From Paraphysomonas bandaiensis (lineage: Eukaryota > Chrysophyceae), in the NCBI GenBank assembly GCA_965644295.1, contig CBFFRP010000002.1:1-64000 (forward strand): a DNA stretch of 64,000 nucleotides. Direction: 5' to 3'. Positions 32,693 to 45,311 of this stretch are shown here, piece by piece. Position 1 is the stretch's first letter. Every line of letters begins with the position of its first letter. A program made the position numbers and the translations under genes. The notes beneath the pieces are model-generated. The model saw nothing but the letters and a program-made list of their open reading frames with translations, was not told the origin of the DNA and did no database searches.

Positions 32693-35600
32693 CTACCGCC
32701 GGCGGGGCTTGTCTTGGTTACTTGCGTGCTGGTCGCGGGCTGCTCCCGCTAATCTCCGAGTCAAGAAGTCTCTATTATAATCAACAGCTTGCACTATAGT
32801 GCGGACCCAGTTCTCTCGCGCCATAGAATCTTGAAACCTGTAAGTATGCCAGATAAGTTTAACAATACATGAGAAAATGATTCGCCTACTTGAGGTGTAT
32901 AATATCTCTAGTTTGAGCAGTGATAACGATTACAAACTTGTCTTCAATATACTTCGTGCCCTTCTTTGAGTTGGAGTCATTTCCAGTAGCATCTCCTAAC
33001 TCTATGTGAATACTCTTCACCTGACCTAATGGTAGCACGGTCTCGGCGTCAACAGCATTTCTGGAGGTATAAAAAAACAGAAACTCGCCGTCCATAGATA
33101 CATACATATGATCCCATCTCTCTAAAAGACTCTTCATAATATCTTTCGTTCTAACCCGTCGCTTCAGAGGACCATTTCCTCTGAAGCTAACCATTGCCCA
33201 ACCACACCTAGCCATCATATCATATTAGAGTAAGTGTCAAGAAATAGAAACAAAAACACATACCTCGATCGACCAGCAGCTCCTGCAGCAATACGTACTT
33301 CAAACATGGGGCGGGTGTCAGTTACACCCAAACGTGAGCGCAGCACCTCGAAGGAACTCTTTCCAACCACAACACTCTTTTTCGTGGATACCACTTCCAC
33401 CTCACGCGTCATTTCACCTCCCCAAAACATTAAACTCTGGTCAGACGACAAATGATACGTGTTGGTCCCAAACTTTCTCCTAATAGAAAATTCAGAAACA
33501 TGTAATCCATACTTCAAATATAACTTACTCTCCATCAAAGAAGTCAAAGCGAATGACAGAGTTCCCGTGACAACCAGGTATATATAAAGTTTCGTCCTGC
33601 AAGTCTACAGTGTATTTCACTTCCTTCTTCTCAGTGTCCGGGGATTCCACAGTAACAATATTCCTAGAAGACTCAAACATTGATTTCGACGCGGCGAACG
33701 CACCGAGGGCCGTGCTCAAGGTCTTCACACCCAACAAACCAATACCAGACGATTTTGGAGACGGTGGCCTCTGAATAGGTTTTAACGACGTTCTTCTTGG
33801 GGCTAAACTCGCAGATTCCAGGTCTCTGCTGCTAGATAAAGATAACAATAGCGCCTTGCTGCTCGGTTTTTCTATCGCGGGTACATCTCCAATGAGATTA
33901 GATCCTAATGTATTGACACTCTCCCTTCCAATGCTGTCCATACTCAATCTAGCTGAGAGCTCCGCCGCAGAACTCCCTCGTGGTCTGACAGCTCCAACAA
34001 CTTGATTTTCATCATCAGAGGAGTCACTTTCGCTGCTACTCTCACTTTCGGACTCCTCTCTAATTGCATCGTTTTCATCTTGTAGCGATGAAAGATTTCT
34101 GACTATCATTGACTTCTTTACAGCAGTCTGAAAAACTTTCTTGGCATGAGCATTCCCTGTTTTTTTTGCAGAGCGATTGACATCGGATCCACCTACTTTA
34201 ATATTCACGCCCGGTGTACCATGCATCCTAGCAAATTCAGCTAGCTTATCAGCAGCCGTTTTTGTTCCTCCACTCTCTTTGGCTTTCAGTATCTGTGCCG
34301 TCTGTAACATAGACAATTTTCTCTTTCCAATGGTCGGTTCAGTAACTGGATTCGACGTGGTTGATAATTTCACCGGAGACACCATGGAGTCTGAACTAGT
34401 CTGCTCAACGCAATCATACAGAGAGGTAGTCCGTACAATATTAGGCTGCTTGGACTGAATAACAGTATTAAAGTCATCCTGTTCTACCAAGTGAAGAAGT
34501 CCGGCCCACCACACGGACACACGAACCTTCAACGTTTTGGACAGCACGAGGTTCGCCGGAATACCTCTCACTCCGTGAAGGACGATTTGAAGTGGGATCT
34601 CCGTTCTTCGCAGGCACCTCTTTAACTTCCAGTACTGGCGATACTGACGCCAACAAGCGTTTATTTTTATTCCCGCGAGCACTTTTATCATCAGCTTCCA
34701 TCGCAAACACGCACCCCTCCAAATGCGCTGCAACTTCAGAGCTGCAGCAACTTTCCGCCGACGATAGCGAATCTTACGGCGTAACTTAACACAACACATT
34801 GTAACAAGCATCTTGCGTCTGAAAAGAACTTCCGAGCGGTATTCTTCGAAGTGCATTGACGCAAGTTTCATTCGAAATAAGGACTGAATTTTGATGCATG
34901 CACGAAATCGCTTCAGATACATGTCGTGGTGCTTATCGAGTTCCACCATAGAGTACCCATACCTTTTATAGTTACTTGGAGCAGAAGTGTATTTAGCAAT
35001 TAAATCTTTTTGCTTCTTATCTCTAGCCTTGCATCCAACATACTCAATAAAATTACGTATGACGCGACGGTATAGGCGTTTCTTCCCCACAGGCTGCTTC
35101 AGTCTAAGCCTTCTCTTGAACAAAAAACGAGCAACTAGTGCAGCAGCCCGTGTTACATTCACCAGTCGCAAAACAGCTCTTCGTGCAAGCACCCTCTTCC
35201 ATTGTCGCTGGATGCGCATATAGAACTTGAGTACAGTCCATTTCCATGTTCTGAATTGCCTCTGCAGCCGTACCGCGGCTCCATGTCGCATCATATGATA
35301 CCGCTGAATCATCGCACGGATACCTTTATCCACGGACGTATCTAGGAGTTCGTATATCCATTCCCGACACAGATTACATACCCACAGCCTGTGGTACAAT
35401 TTCTTCTGTGGAAAAACTAGCTTCCACCATACCGCTATCTTCACTGCTGATCGCTTACGCATATCTTTCGTTTTATACTTTCTGTTGATTACATTAAAGG
35501 CACCCCTCAGCATTGTTGGCATGACTATAGGTGTCTTACGGAGGGATTTCGGTGAGTCTACAGCAGACCGTCTATCAAAGGGGGACGTAGGGGTATACAC

Positions 35601-38368
35601 GGGTGACCGAGGCGCATGATGTCGCGACGGAATCCTCTCTCGAGCATCCCCTGGGAAATGGGTCGGGGACGCGATTGGTGGTAGAGAAATTGCCTGAGGA
35701 GATGCCTTGGAGGTAGTGCCATTGGAGGCCATAGAAGACTTTGGAGGTGTCGATCCTGAAGCCATGAGAGGAGAAGACACAATCGTTCTGCGGCCCCCAA
35801 GCCGGGCAGACATGCTCTTGACTCTAGCCCGTTGGCTAGATGAAGTTGCAAGCTTAGTTTCGCCTGTGCTCCTGTTCTTTGTATCAAAATTATCAGACTT
35901 GGAGTGCTTGAGCAGGATTCGTTTTGGAGGAGACGGAGATGCGATATCTTCAATCGCTGCATTTGACGCCAAGTCACCACACGACTTAAGTCGCAACTTC
36001 GCCTCCAAGTAACCTTCCTGTACCTCCTGGAGCTCATCAAACTTCCGCAAAAGGCTTTCCTTAGCTGCAAGAAAGCTATTCTCATCGCTGCTTTTAAGGT
36101 CTCTCTCTGCAGCTGCAATTTCACTTTTCAGCTTAGCTAGACGCTTTTCATAATCCACCAGCGGAGCAACGTCGTCTCCATCTTCGCTCAAGGAAGAGGT
36201 CCTGGTTCTGGGCTGTACTCCGGACGTATCAAAGGTATTCTTGGAGGTTACCAAGGCCACGTCCATTGGGTCACTGTACTTCTCCCAGCCCTCATAGTAC
36301 CGGCGTACCTGGACCTGAATCTTTGGATGTTGCACTGCACTGGAGGGTCGCTTAGTAGGTGACGCACCTCTCCCCTGAGAATCAAGAGCCCTGCTGACAT
36401 CCTTTAAGTGTCGACCCTCCACCGCTGATCCAGCTACTGTTAGTAGCTCGTCCCCCAACATAACATCACGCATAGTGGTCAGAGGGCACCCCGGGCTGAA
36501 TCCCCTCACCAATAACCTACTCAGGTTGCTGCCATCTTTAACCTTTTCAGTCACTCGCTCCAGAACCAACATCAGGCCCATTGTAGCGGAAGACTGAAGC
36601 ATGAGGGTGACTGTCTGTTCCCGCCGACGAGCACTAGTCAGCCGGGGTCTGCCAGATTTCGCTCTGGCACTATGTGATAACGAGGGCTTTCCTGACCGCC
36701 TTGTGAAACAGGATCCAGTTGTTTGACACGAGAGGTTAGTACTATTTTCTTGATTCACCAAAACAGGTTTAGGCGTTGAGTTTGTCGACCTAGTGAGGCT
36801 TAAATTCTCGCTTCGCGTCGCACCAGACCTCTCCTACAATGAACACGTCATATATTAACATATAAGTTGAAGGCGATCAACTAATGTACCTCTAAAGAAA
36901 ACATAGACGGCTGAGTACAGACCTCATCATCTTGGACGGGAGTGGGGGCACCTCCAGAGTCATTATCATTAACAAACTCCTCGGAGAACGTTCGATCTTT
37001 AACAGTCTGAAGCTCTTCCTCCACATGCACAGGTGTCTGGTCCGGAGACGCCTCTTGTACTTCATCATTCTGCACTTGCGGGGGATCGATTGCATCACTC
37101 TGGTCGTCGTTTTCGCTACCATTCTCATCATTTGTAGGTTGATTTCCTTCACTAAGACTGCGAGACCGCACTGTCTCCGAGTCTTCACCGATGGTTTGCC
37201 CCTTTTCTCCACGCAGGCGCCTGTTCGTCTGGTTATCCTGTACTATGCGTACATGTGGGGACGAGTGCGGACGCAGTCTTTGCTGAGATTTCAACTTTCT
37301 TTCTTTATCAGGCGGGCATTGCATGGGTACTCTAGTGGATGGACTTTTACATTTTACTATAGCGCTTGCACTAAGGAGTGTCCGGAGCACTACTTCGTGG
37401 GCGTCTTCTTCGCCTTGACGCCTAGTCTGCGGAGAGAATCTCGCATAAAAGAAATCAAGAAGCACACGACATGTATGCCTATAAACTCCGGGGGAATCCA
37501 CACTCAATGAGTATGACGGCGGGGGCACTTCGCCGTATTGTATACGCAGCACTGGAAACATCTCTGCATGGCTCTCTGGGTCCCCGCCCCCCGCTTTGAA
37601 AGATACAAATGCCTGCCAAGTGCAATCTATGGCTACCTCCTCTCGCCCCACCGCGCCTAATGCCTCAACCAAATCATGAAACGGGGACAGCTCAGCTTCA
37701 ACGTCTACATCACCGGAGTTGCCACTTGACTCTTCCCCACCACTACCGGATCGCAGAAGTTCACTAACAATGAGATTATCTGATGATGCTTCAGCAGCTG
37801 CAGTTACAAGCATTACAATAAGGTGTGTGGGGTCCACATCACAGTCAACAAATGATACATTATACTCCCGGGACCTACTTATCACACAACCAACATCTTT
37901 TTGGAATTCAAACAAGAAATTCACAAGAGAATTAGGGTCTGTAGTCGAAGGAATTACAATTGGTCGCGGACTCCATTGCAATTGCCGCCATCGGCACACT
38001 GCTATCCATACCTTAAGAGAGTATTCAGCAATTTTAGAGACTATATGGGGCAGTTCAAATTTAGTTTCAGTGTTAGAACTGCATAGTGCAGTTAAAAGCT
38101 TCCTAACATAGGCAGTCCTCTTGGCTGCGAGTTTACAAACATCATTGTGTAGGCGTGCATAGTCCAAAAGAATGTGGTAAGCTTTTCGAAGAGACTGTTT
38201 TTTTCGAAATGTTTCAACGAATGCGTTTATTTCCCACATAGCCATTCCATTTTGCTTTCCTTGATCGTATATTTTTCGCACTAGATCGTCGCTTGATAGC
38301 GATGCCAACGTCGGCTGCATGCTCTTTGTGGGCATGGAGTGTACCGGTATATGCTGATGTCCGATCAT
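32693..38368 (-). CDS. Large PDZ / IQ-repeat / C2-like / PH scaffold protein
   Basis: Exons 36890-38368, 33529-36833, 33264-33479, 32890-33207 and 32693-32837 give 1820 aa from the ATG at 38368. The frame is open upstream to an acceptor near 38430 (reading LLYGEDVNIFSRAFIG), so a 5' exon is probably missing. The N-terminal 490 residues are helical and unrecognised. A PDZ-like domain lies at about 570-645 (RDVMLGDELLTVAGSAVEGR). Several IQ-type calmodulin-binding motifs lie at 1000-1220 (AAVRLQRQFRTWKW, CIKIQSLFRMK, ALKLQRIWRGACLRW). A C2-like beta region (from about 1245, IPLQIVLHGVRGIPANL) is split by a Ser-rich insert. A C-terminal PH-like domain (YVSMDGEFLFFYTSRNAV ... FQDSMARENWVRTIVQAV) ends the protein. 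It probably acts as a Ca2+/calmodulin-linked membrane scaffold. Confidence 0.8.
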
Positions 38369-38479
38369 ACCAATAAAAGCACGTGAAAAGATATTCACAT
38401 CTTCTCCATACAGTAAACTTAAATGCGACTATACACAAAATAAACTGCCAATTAACGAGGCAGAAGGCCGCACACAACA

Positions 38480-39156
38480 AAGTAAAGCAGAATACTGATT
38501 ACAGTATCCAGATACGATAAGATCAGTCGATAGCGATATCTTTTAAAAGGAGATTACTGGGATACCATTCACACGATTTCACCACATGATAACATAAAGT
38601 GGAGCCGCGTAGAGTAAACGAGTTCCCAGATCGCCGTATTCGTGAAGTGGAGTGTGTTAAGAGACGGACTGCTGTATGCTGCACTGTATCTCATAGGCTA
38701 CAGTGTATAACTGATCCACTACAATTATACAATTATGCTCTTCTGGATTCTAGATTCTGTGCAGTGGTATACCATGGTATACCGTACAGCTGTACAGTGT
38801 ATACGCTCTGGTGTCTGCTGTATGTGTACGCATGGTAGTCACAAAAAGTGTGAAGGCAGTGTGTTCTGCTGTCATGTCAGGATCTTGCTATCTGGATATC
38901 CCCCTCACCACTGCCTTATACGTACGTATTAAGGTATACGTACAGCTCTCAGAGACAGGCGTATTTCTGACAGTATCTATACATATCTAGCAATTCCTAC
39001 AGTCTTTGTGCGTATTGGTTCCTCTAGCCAATCAAATAATGAATGGCTTTGACTGTTCTAACCACCCAATATTAGCACACACTGAGAGTTGTTCTGTTCT
39101 TTGAAAGACAAGCACAATCACTTTTACATCACACAGAGAAGTATCAATTGTTCACA
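38480..39156. promoter_or_regulatory. Divergent promoter, PDZ/IQ and zinc-finger genes
   Basis: Contains ACTGCTGTATGCTGCACTGTA (about 38669), the palindrome GTATACCATGGTATAC (38767-38782) next to CGTACAGCTGTACAG, and CTGCTGTATGTGTACG (about 38815). These are the same two motif classes seen in other divergent promoters. Confidence 0.4.
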
Positions 39157-39881
39157 ATGGCCGGTACGAAGAAATCAAGAGAACAGGCAGGGGAAGATGC
39201 TAAGGCATCGAAGAAGCAGAAGGTCCTTAAAGTAGAGGAAGAATCGGAGGTGTGAAGCAACACCTACCATGTCATTACTAAACCCACAGTTTGTATGACT
39301 GGTCTGTGTTCATTGGAGTTTATTCTATTGTTGACTTTGATACTTAGGAATCGGAGAATGATGACGAAAATGATGCCTCCGGATCTGAAAAATCTGATGA
39401 TAGCTCCAACTCTGGTGCCGACAGTGACTCTGACAGCGAAAATGAGAAAAACGAAAAGGAGGAAGCTGAAGTAGAGGAAGAGCAAGAGGAGAATGGCGAT
39501 GAGACTCTTGAGTGCAAAGACTGCGGGGCTGAATTTGTGTTCAGTGCAGGAGAGCAAGCATTCTACCTTGAAAAGGGGTTCAACAACAAGCCTGTGCGAT
39601 GCAAGGAGTGCAAAGATGCGAAAAAGGCTCGTATGGATGGCGGCGGTGGTGGAAGAGGCGGTAGAGGATCTGGCGGAGCTGGTGTGTGCTACGCGTTTGG
39701 ACGAGGAGAATGCACTAGAGGTAGCTCCTGCCGATTCTCACATGATGGTGGCAGCAGTGGTGGTGGCCGTGGTGGTGGAAGAGGTGGTGGTAGAGGTGGA
39801 AGAGGGGGTGGTGGTGGCCAGTGCTATGCCTTTCAGAGGGGAGAATGCAACAGGGGTAATGAGTGCAGATTCTCTCACTAA
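39157..39881 (+). CDS. Zinc-ribbon, RGG and two CCCH zinc-finger protein
   Basis: Exons 39157-39249 and 39348-39881 with a 98-nt intron give 208 aa. Lys-rich then Asp/Glu/Ser-rich segments fill residues 1-95. A zf-trcl-like zinc ribbon follows: CKDCGAEFVFSAGEQAFY then KPVRCKECKDAKKAR. Two CCCH fingers (CYAFGRGECTRGSSCRFSH and CYAFQRGECNRGNECRFSH) are separated by Gly-Arg-rich RGG tracts. The second finger ends at the stop codon. CCCH and RGG elements usually bind RNA, so a role in mRNA handling or ribosome assembly is likely. The fingers are near-identical, suggesting internal duplication. Confidence 0.88.
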
Positions 39882-40980
39882 ATAGTTAGCGTTTATATTA
39901 GGCCACTTGTTACCTGGCTCTGTGACAGATCAGATAATTTTTTTCAGACAAATCAAGTAGTTTGCGTTGAAATTATTTCCACAGTTACATACCGTTGCAA
40001 TGTTTTGCTTTAATTCTTCGTGTCTTATTGTTAACATAATGACAGTTCCTTATTTATACTTTCACATATTTTCCATTGCTTTTTGAAATACGAAATACTA
40101 TATGTTATACGTAGCTGGTTGTAGTTCTCACTGTTGAGTTTTGATTGATTTTAAGCAATTACATCTGCATTTTAAGTCATTAAATTTATGACGGTTATTT
40201 GAAATATTGTTCCTGAACTAATGATGTTGAGTTATATTTTAAGGTATTTGAATGATGATCGTTATGTTCAAAAAACAGTTGTGGTTAAGCAGTATTACAT
40301 GATAATATGAATTACATGAGTGAAATGAAATATATTGAGCATTGACTATACATTATATATGACTGTCTAAGATCTGTAGAAATTATAAAATTGATTAGTT
40401 GTACAAATTACATTTTAATAATTACGTTTCTTACTGCATATGATCGTGACTTTCCAAGATAGAATGATATTGACTAGTATTAGTGACAGTATAAATTTAA
40501 TGAATGACAATGACAGTAATTTTAGTAATCATTCTACTTTCAAATTCTGATACTCGAAAGCCAGAGAACATTACCTTTAGCGAGTATAGTTCAATATGGG
40601 CAAGAAGTAGGAACTGGGTCACGTTGTAAACTCTTGAAAGAAGTGAGAATCGCGACATCAATAAATTATGTACTGGGTTTTTGATTACAAACGCTGCCAG
40701 TTAGATCCACTTGGCATTATATCATCCAAAGTATTGCTTGTAGTTATAACGCTACAATATCTTAGTACGCGAAATAAAAATACGTACTCAACATTACTTT
40801 TATCAATACTACGGATAGACCAGTACTATTTTTCGTGAAATAAAACATATATCACATTTGCTACAATATATAACAAATCTAATATGTTTACTAGTTTGCC
40901 ATTAACGGCATAATAGTTATGTGAGATATATCTCATTATATTACACTTAACAAGTAATCCACAGAGTAAAGGCGTTATTC
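39882..40980. other. AT-rich intergenic DNA
   Basis: Long AT-rich 3' flank of the zinc-finger gene with no supported feature. Confidence 0.4.
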
Positions 40981-41000
40981 ATAGTAATATCAGAACTTCT

Positions 41001-41432
41001 TTAAGAAGGAACATCACGAGTACATTGTCCTTGAAGAAAATTACAATATGGTAGTATATTAGAATGTATACTGTAGCGGTCTATCCTATTTTTCATTCTT
41101 GGGGTGCGACGCTTCGTTCTGCATGTTTGGGACTTACTTATCTGGGAACTACATATTTCTGAATTCAAGCATAGTGGTGCATGAATCTTTTTTGCATTGT
41201 ACGCGGCTTTTGCTTTTGCGATTACTGTGTGTCCGCTAGCCCGATGGTCTTGTGAGCCGTATACATCAGTTTGTGACCTGGTCTGAGAGTAATACCTTTC
41301 ATGAAAATTAAGCAATTCCGATGCTGTTGGCTTTGCTTCTTGTTCTGTTTCTAATATCTCAGTATAGGGAATATAATTTGGACACTCCGTCTTCGTCATC
41401 GTGAAATTGGAGAATAGTGTGAAATCTTCCAT
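41001..41432 (-). CDS. Hypothetical 143-aa protein
   Basis: An uninterrupted ATG-started frame in otherwise AT-rich, gene-poor DNA. The composition looks protein-like (TASELLNFHERYYSQTRSQ, basic C-terminus with TKRRTPRMKNRIDRY), but no domain was recognised. A GTAAGT inside could be a splice donor, so the C-terminus may differ. It could be chance. Confidence 0.4.
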   Translation of the reverse strand: MEDFTLFSNFTMTKTECPNYIPYTEILETEQEAKPTASELLNFHERYYSQTRSQTDVYGSQDHRASGHTVIAKAKAAYNAKKIHAPLCLNSEICSSQISKSQTCRTKRRTPRMKNRIDRYSIHSNILPYCNFLQGQCTRDVPS

Positions 41433-41930
41433 TCTGGAGCAATATTACGTTTCTAATCTGTTCAATTAGGGATCGAGTATCGTAGAGAGTTTACAAAACT
41501 ATAGTTCAGAGAAGTTACAATCACCTGTAGTTATTATGCCAGGCGCATGAGCGACGAAGAACGTATCGTGTTGAAGTGCTGTTGTTATTATTAAGGAAGT
41601 CGCCTGTGCGTGTTCTCAACTGTCACATTTTCAGTCGGCGAATTTTGTATAGAATAAAAAACTTCTGGATTTCGGCTTTTTTATTGTGGGCGACAAAAAA
41701 CTAGGAATTTTCGATAACTGTCCCATAAATTCAACTTTCTTTGCGAAATGGCGTGTTGGCCCAAGTTGGACTCCTCTAGACATCCATGGACATCAGAATA
41801 GCAGTTCCTCTATAATGGAAGCCATTCAGAGCACTGACGTCCCACCTGAAGTCGCTGGATAGTGATATATGTCATCTGTAGCCTCGGAAGGTTGCATATA
41901 TGTCTTGATTAGGAATTCAGGTGTTTAGAG

Positions 41931-42003
41931 CAGGGCTAGGAAACAATATATTGAATTGCGATACATTGTACAATATATTGCAATATATTGTTTCCTAGCC
42001 CTG
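41931..42003. mobile_element. 73-bp hAT-like MITE (perfect hairpin)
   Basis: A 23-bp perfect inverted repeat starting CAGGGCTAGGAAACAATATA is separated by a 27-bp AT-rich loop. Flanks are GTTTAGAG and ATTTAGAG, an 8-bp target duplication with one mismatch. CAGGG ends plus an 8-bp TSD are typical of hAT elements. Confidence 0.75.
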
Positions 42004-42491
42004 ATTTAGAGAAGTACCACGACGAAGATAGTTAAAGATATGGTATAGATAGTGCTTGCATTTGGGTGGACAAATGGCACATTCAAATATTGAAACTGAC
42101 CACACATTCTATATCTTCAGAGGCAAGTTATTTTTTGGTTGGAGCGAAGGTAGCCTCATAAATATGGAATCTACGTTGTACGTGTTGCTGCAGATCATTT
42201 CGTTTTAGAGTGTTGCCGAGTTTCATCAATTGGTTTATAGTTTATAATTTCTAAGTCATATACTATATAGCCCCGTATCAACTGGCTACAAGGGTTTACG
42301 TAAAATTATGGCTTCGCCTGTGGCAGTGATCCCATCGTATATAGACTGCAGAGATTACTAGTTGTAGCTCCACCTACTGGCTATTCTAATATAATATAAA
42401 AAATACAGGTAATTCTGACAAGATGTTTCCACATGAGGTGTATGTACGAATAAATTCGTGCCAAAGCAAGAGAAAGCATTACTCATCAATA

Positions 42492-44980
42492 TTAATTATC
42501 ATTGTTCTGGCTATTTGATGGCGTAGAGTGTTCTGGCTTAGAATCTTCTACAGGCTGTTTGATATCATTTTGCACAGTATCATCGTCATCTTCTGTGCCA
42601 CCTTGTCCAAACTCATTTACTCGCGTCATGTCTACAGCATAAATCCAGCGCTGGTACAAGTATATAAAAAATATTATATCATCCCGGAAGCACGCAAGGC
42701 GGTGCATAAGGGGCATCTTGATGATAAAAGCGAATAAATCTGTAGTGACGATGAGGGCTGATGTGAGCGTGAAAAACAAGAAGATTACCATCAATGAATG
42801 TATTGAGTGACTTGTACACCATGGCCTTCCAAGGCATATGCGCAACAGACTTGAGCTTGTAGTTAATAAAAAGCTGCAGCCGCAATTAGATTCATGACAA
42901 AGTAGTATGAACGAGTACACCTGAGGCGTCATTAGAACAAACCCGAAGGCATACACAAACCCAACCAAGCTGCCGAGAAACCAGGAGTAAAAAGACTTAT
43001 GCTGCGACATATAATTAAAATGGTTAGTACTGTCAGACCAATGCACACACCGATATGTGAATGAGACTGTACGCAGAATACCCTACAACCAAGGGCACCA
43101 CAGCGTAAAGTAGGTGCGATGTAGCTATAGCGTCGTACTCGCGTGTCTTGGAGGTGGTGTAGGACTCGGACAGGCGCCACGAAAGGGAAAACGGGAGAGG
43201 CACTCCTAAAATAGAAGACACGCTGGTCATGCCCTTTGCAGGAACAACAGCTCCAGAAGTTGGGGTATTGGGAGGAGACGGTCTAGCGAAAGACACATTA
43301 AATGCCTTACCAAGCTTCCAGAACTCAATACAAAGGCCTATAACGTAGAAAGTGCAATAGATTATATTAGAAAAGACAGAACCACAGAAAAAATTAAGCA
43401 TACCAATGCCGGATGAAAACAAAATCATCCACGAGGTATCGTTGTCCATCAAGTACAAAAATATCACAGTCTGATGCAATGAGGAGACATAAGCGACAGT
43501 AGTTCAGAGATGCAAAATAGCGTACCTGGAAAAAACAATTGACTCCTAAGGACTGAACACTCATACCTGCCATTGATTTCTTTTTACGCCAAAACTGTGG
43601 GAGATGTTAATTGTAAGCAGTTTACACAGTCCTCGACTTTGGTACCTGCACGTCGTTCTTGAAGGCGAGGAAGTCAAAGACCGTGTGCAGCAGTGACACC
43701 GCAAAGGTGAGTCCAAGTAGCCAAGGGTTAGTGTCAAAAATAACCTCACGTATCATGTCTGTGTCTCGCTCTGAACCTGTGCCCATTGCCTCCTGTGCAC
43801 GCCACTGTTGCTCCATCTGAGACTGCATATGCCACCTCCAAAAGGACATATGACCGATGGACACTGCCAAAGGAAGCTCCTCTGCGTAGTTGATATTACA
43901 ACAGAAAAAAGTAGGGGTAACATACCTGTGGAGGAGTTTATTTCTATCAAACTCTTGCTCATTAGGAAAAAATCTTTATTCCAAAACATAATTAGTAACA
44001 GTGGTTTCCGTATTGTGGACCTACCATTGTGATATACTACCGGAAAATAATCTCCTTCAGAGTTAAACTGCAGGTGTTGTAGGATTGGGGCTGGAATTGC
44101 ATTGCGTCCAAACGCTTTGGGCATATCCACAACTAGTGCCACATCTAGAGTGGGAACCCAATATGGCACCATTTGTCCATCTGCTGCCATTTCCTCCTCC
44201 TTTTGGTCCGCTGCTAGCTGATCCTCCGATGGTGCATCGAGTAACTTGTACGTTTTCTTAGGTATCTTCTTTTTCCGTAGGCGCACAAGTGGAAATCGCT
44301 GGTAGGCAACGGCATCCGGATTGTACCCCATGTGATCAGCATCTACAACAGTGCACACAAAACAGGTTAATAATTACAGAAGTAACACCACAACACACCT
44401 ATTGGAGACCCATCTCTGGAAAAAAATACATGGGCATAAACTTGTCCACTGCTCAGCATGTGCTCTGACACAGAAATATTGATGTTCATCGACGGTGAGG
44501 TTATCGATGCATAATCGTAGGGTATTGCCTCTCTGTTCCACACCTAGAAGTGACATTGGTGAGTAGACGACATGTGTAACAACACAACAATACCAATTTC
44601 GACGCATCTCTCTCAGAATCAAATATATATTCTTCTGTCACATAGAGATGAAAGTCTAGTGAAATTCCTTTTTCGAAGAGACATTTGTGAGTTCCTATCC
44701 GTTTGCCATTACTATCAACTTGAGGAAATGATGGAAGCTTCGCATCAGGGCTGACGCCCATCATCATTGTTTGGAATTGGTTGGGTTTATCAACAGCCAC
44801 CCCTTCAATGCTATCAATGGATGAGTATTTCTGCACGTTGTTCGATTGTTGTGGCTGTTTAAAGTAATTCATAACTGCAGTGATGACGACATACATCAGT
44901 CCCATACGCAGGAGCTTTTGAACCATGCTACCCCCCTGCGCCTGCCGCGGCTCTCTTGGTTGAGCCTGTTGATCTGCCAT
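42492..44980 (-). CDS. CLPTM1: CLPTM1-family multi-pass membrane protein
   Basis: Exons 44594-44980, 44399-44543, 44025-44342, 43926-43973, 43646-43881, 43526-43594, 43404-43470, 43051-43337, 42921-43001, 42789-42873 and 42492-42739 give 656 aa, close to the usual 600-670 for the family. One N-terminal membrane segment follows a Gln-rich tail, then a luminal beta-rich domain. Family-specific blocks are rebuilt across introns: TNPWLLGLTFAVSLLHTVFD FLAFKNDVQFW, GMSVQSL, LYLMDNDTS, FGFVLMTPQLFINYKLKSVA, and FRDDIIFFIYLYQRWIYAVD then TRVNEFG. The family acts in ER/Golgi membranes; mammalian members affect receptor trafficking and CLPTM1L scrambles GlcN-PI. It shares a 330-bp divergent promoter with the next gene. 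Confidence 0.93.
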
Positions 44981-45311
44981 GATGCGTGAAGACAGTTCCA
45001 ACGAATAAGCTGATGGAGTGGTATGAAGAGGCTGAGATGGATAGCTCTCACTATGACAGCCGTGCGTGTAGTACATTCACACATACTACTACATCGTATA
45101 CAGCAGTAGGACTACAGACATACATGTGCTACATTCACAGTACGTATCCGTAGCTGCCTATGACATGACGAGCAGCAGATCATAGCATGGACAGGCAGCA
45201 GATGTGCTGCGATTGTACACTCTGCTGCACCAGGAGGTCACAATCCAGTGCAGTGCACTGCAGTGATTATATCACAGCTCTCACACCACATCACAGCCAC
45301 TGCAGAGAACA
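44981..45311. promoter_or_regulatory. Divergent promoter, CLPTM1/DUF1295 pair
   Basis: A compact 331-bp space with TATACAGCAGTAGGA (about 45098) and a repeated CAGTGCACTGCAGTGAT tract just upstream of the plus-strand gene. Confidence 0.4.
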
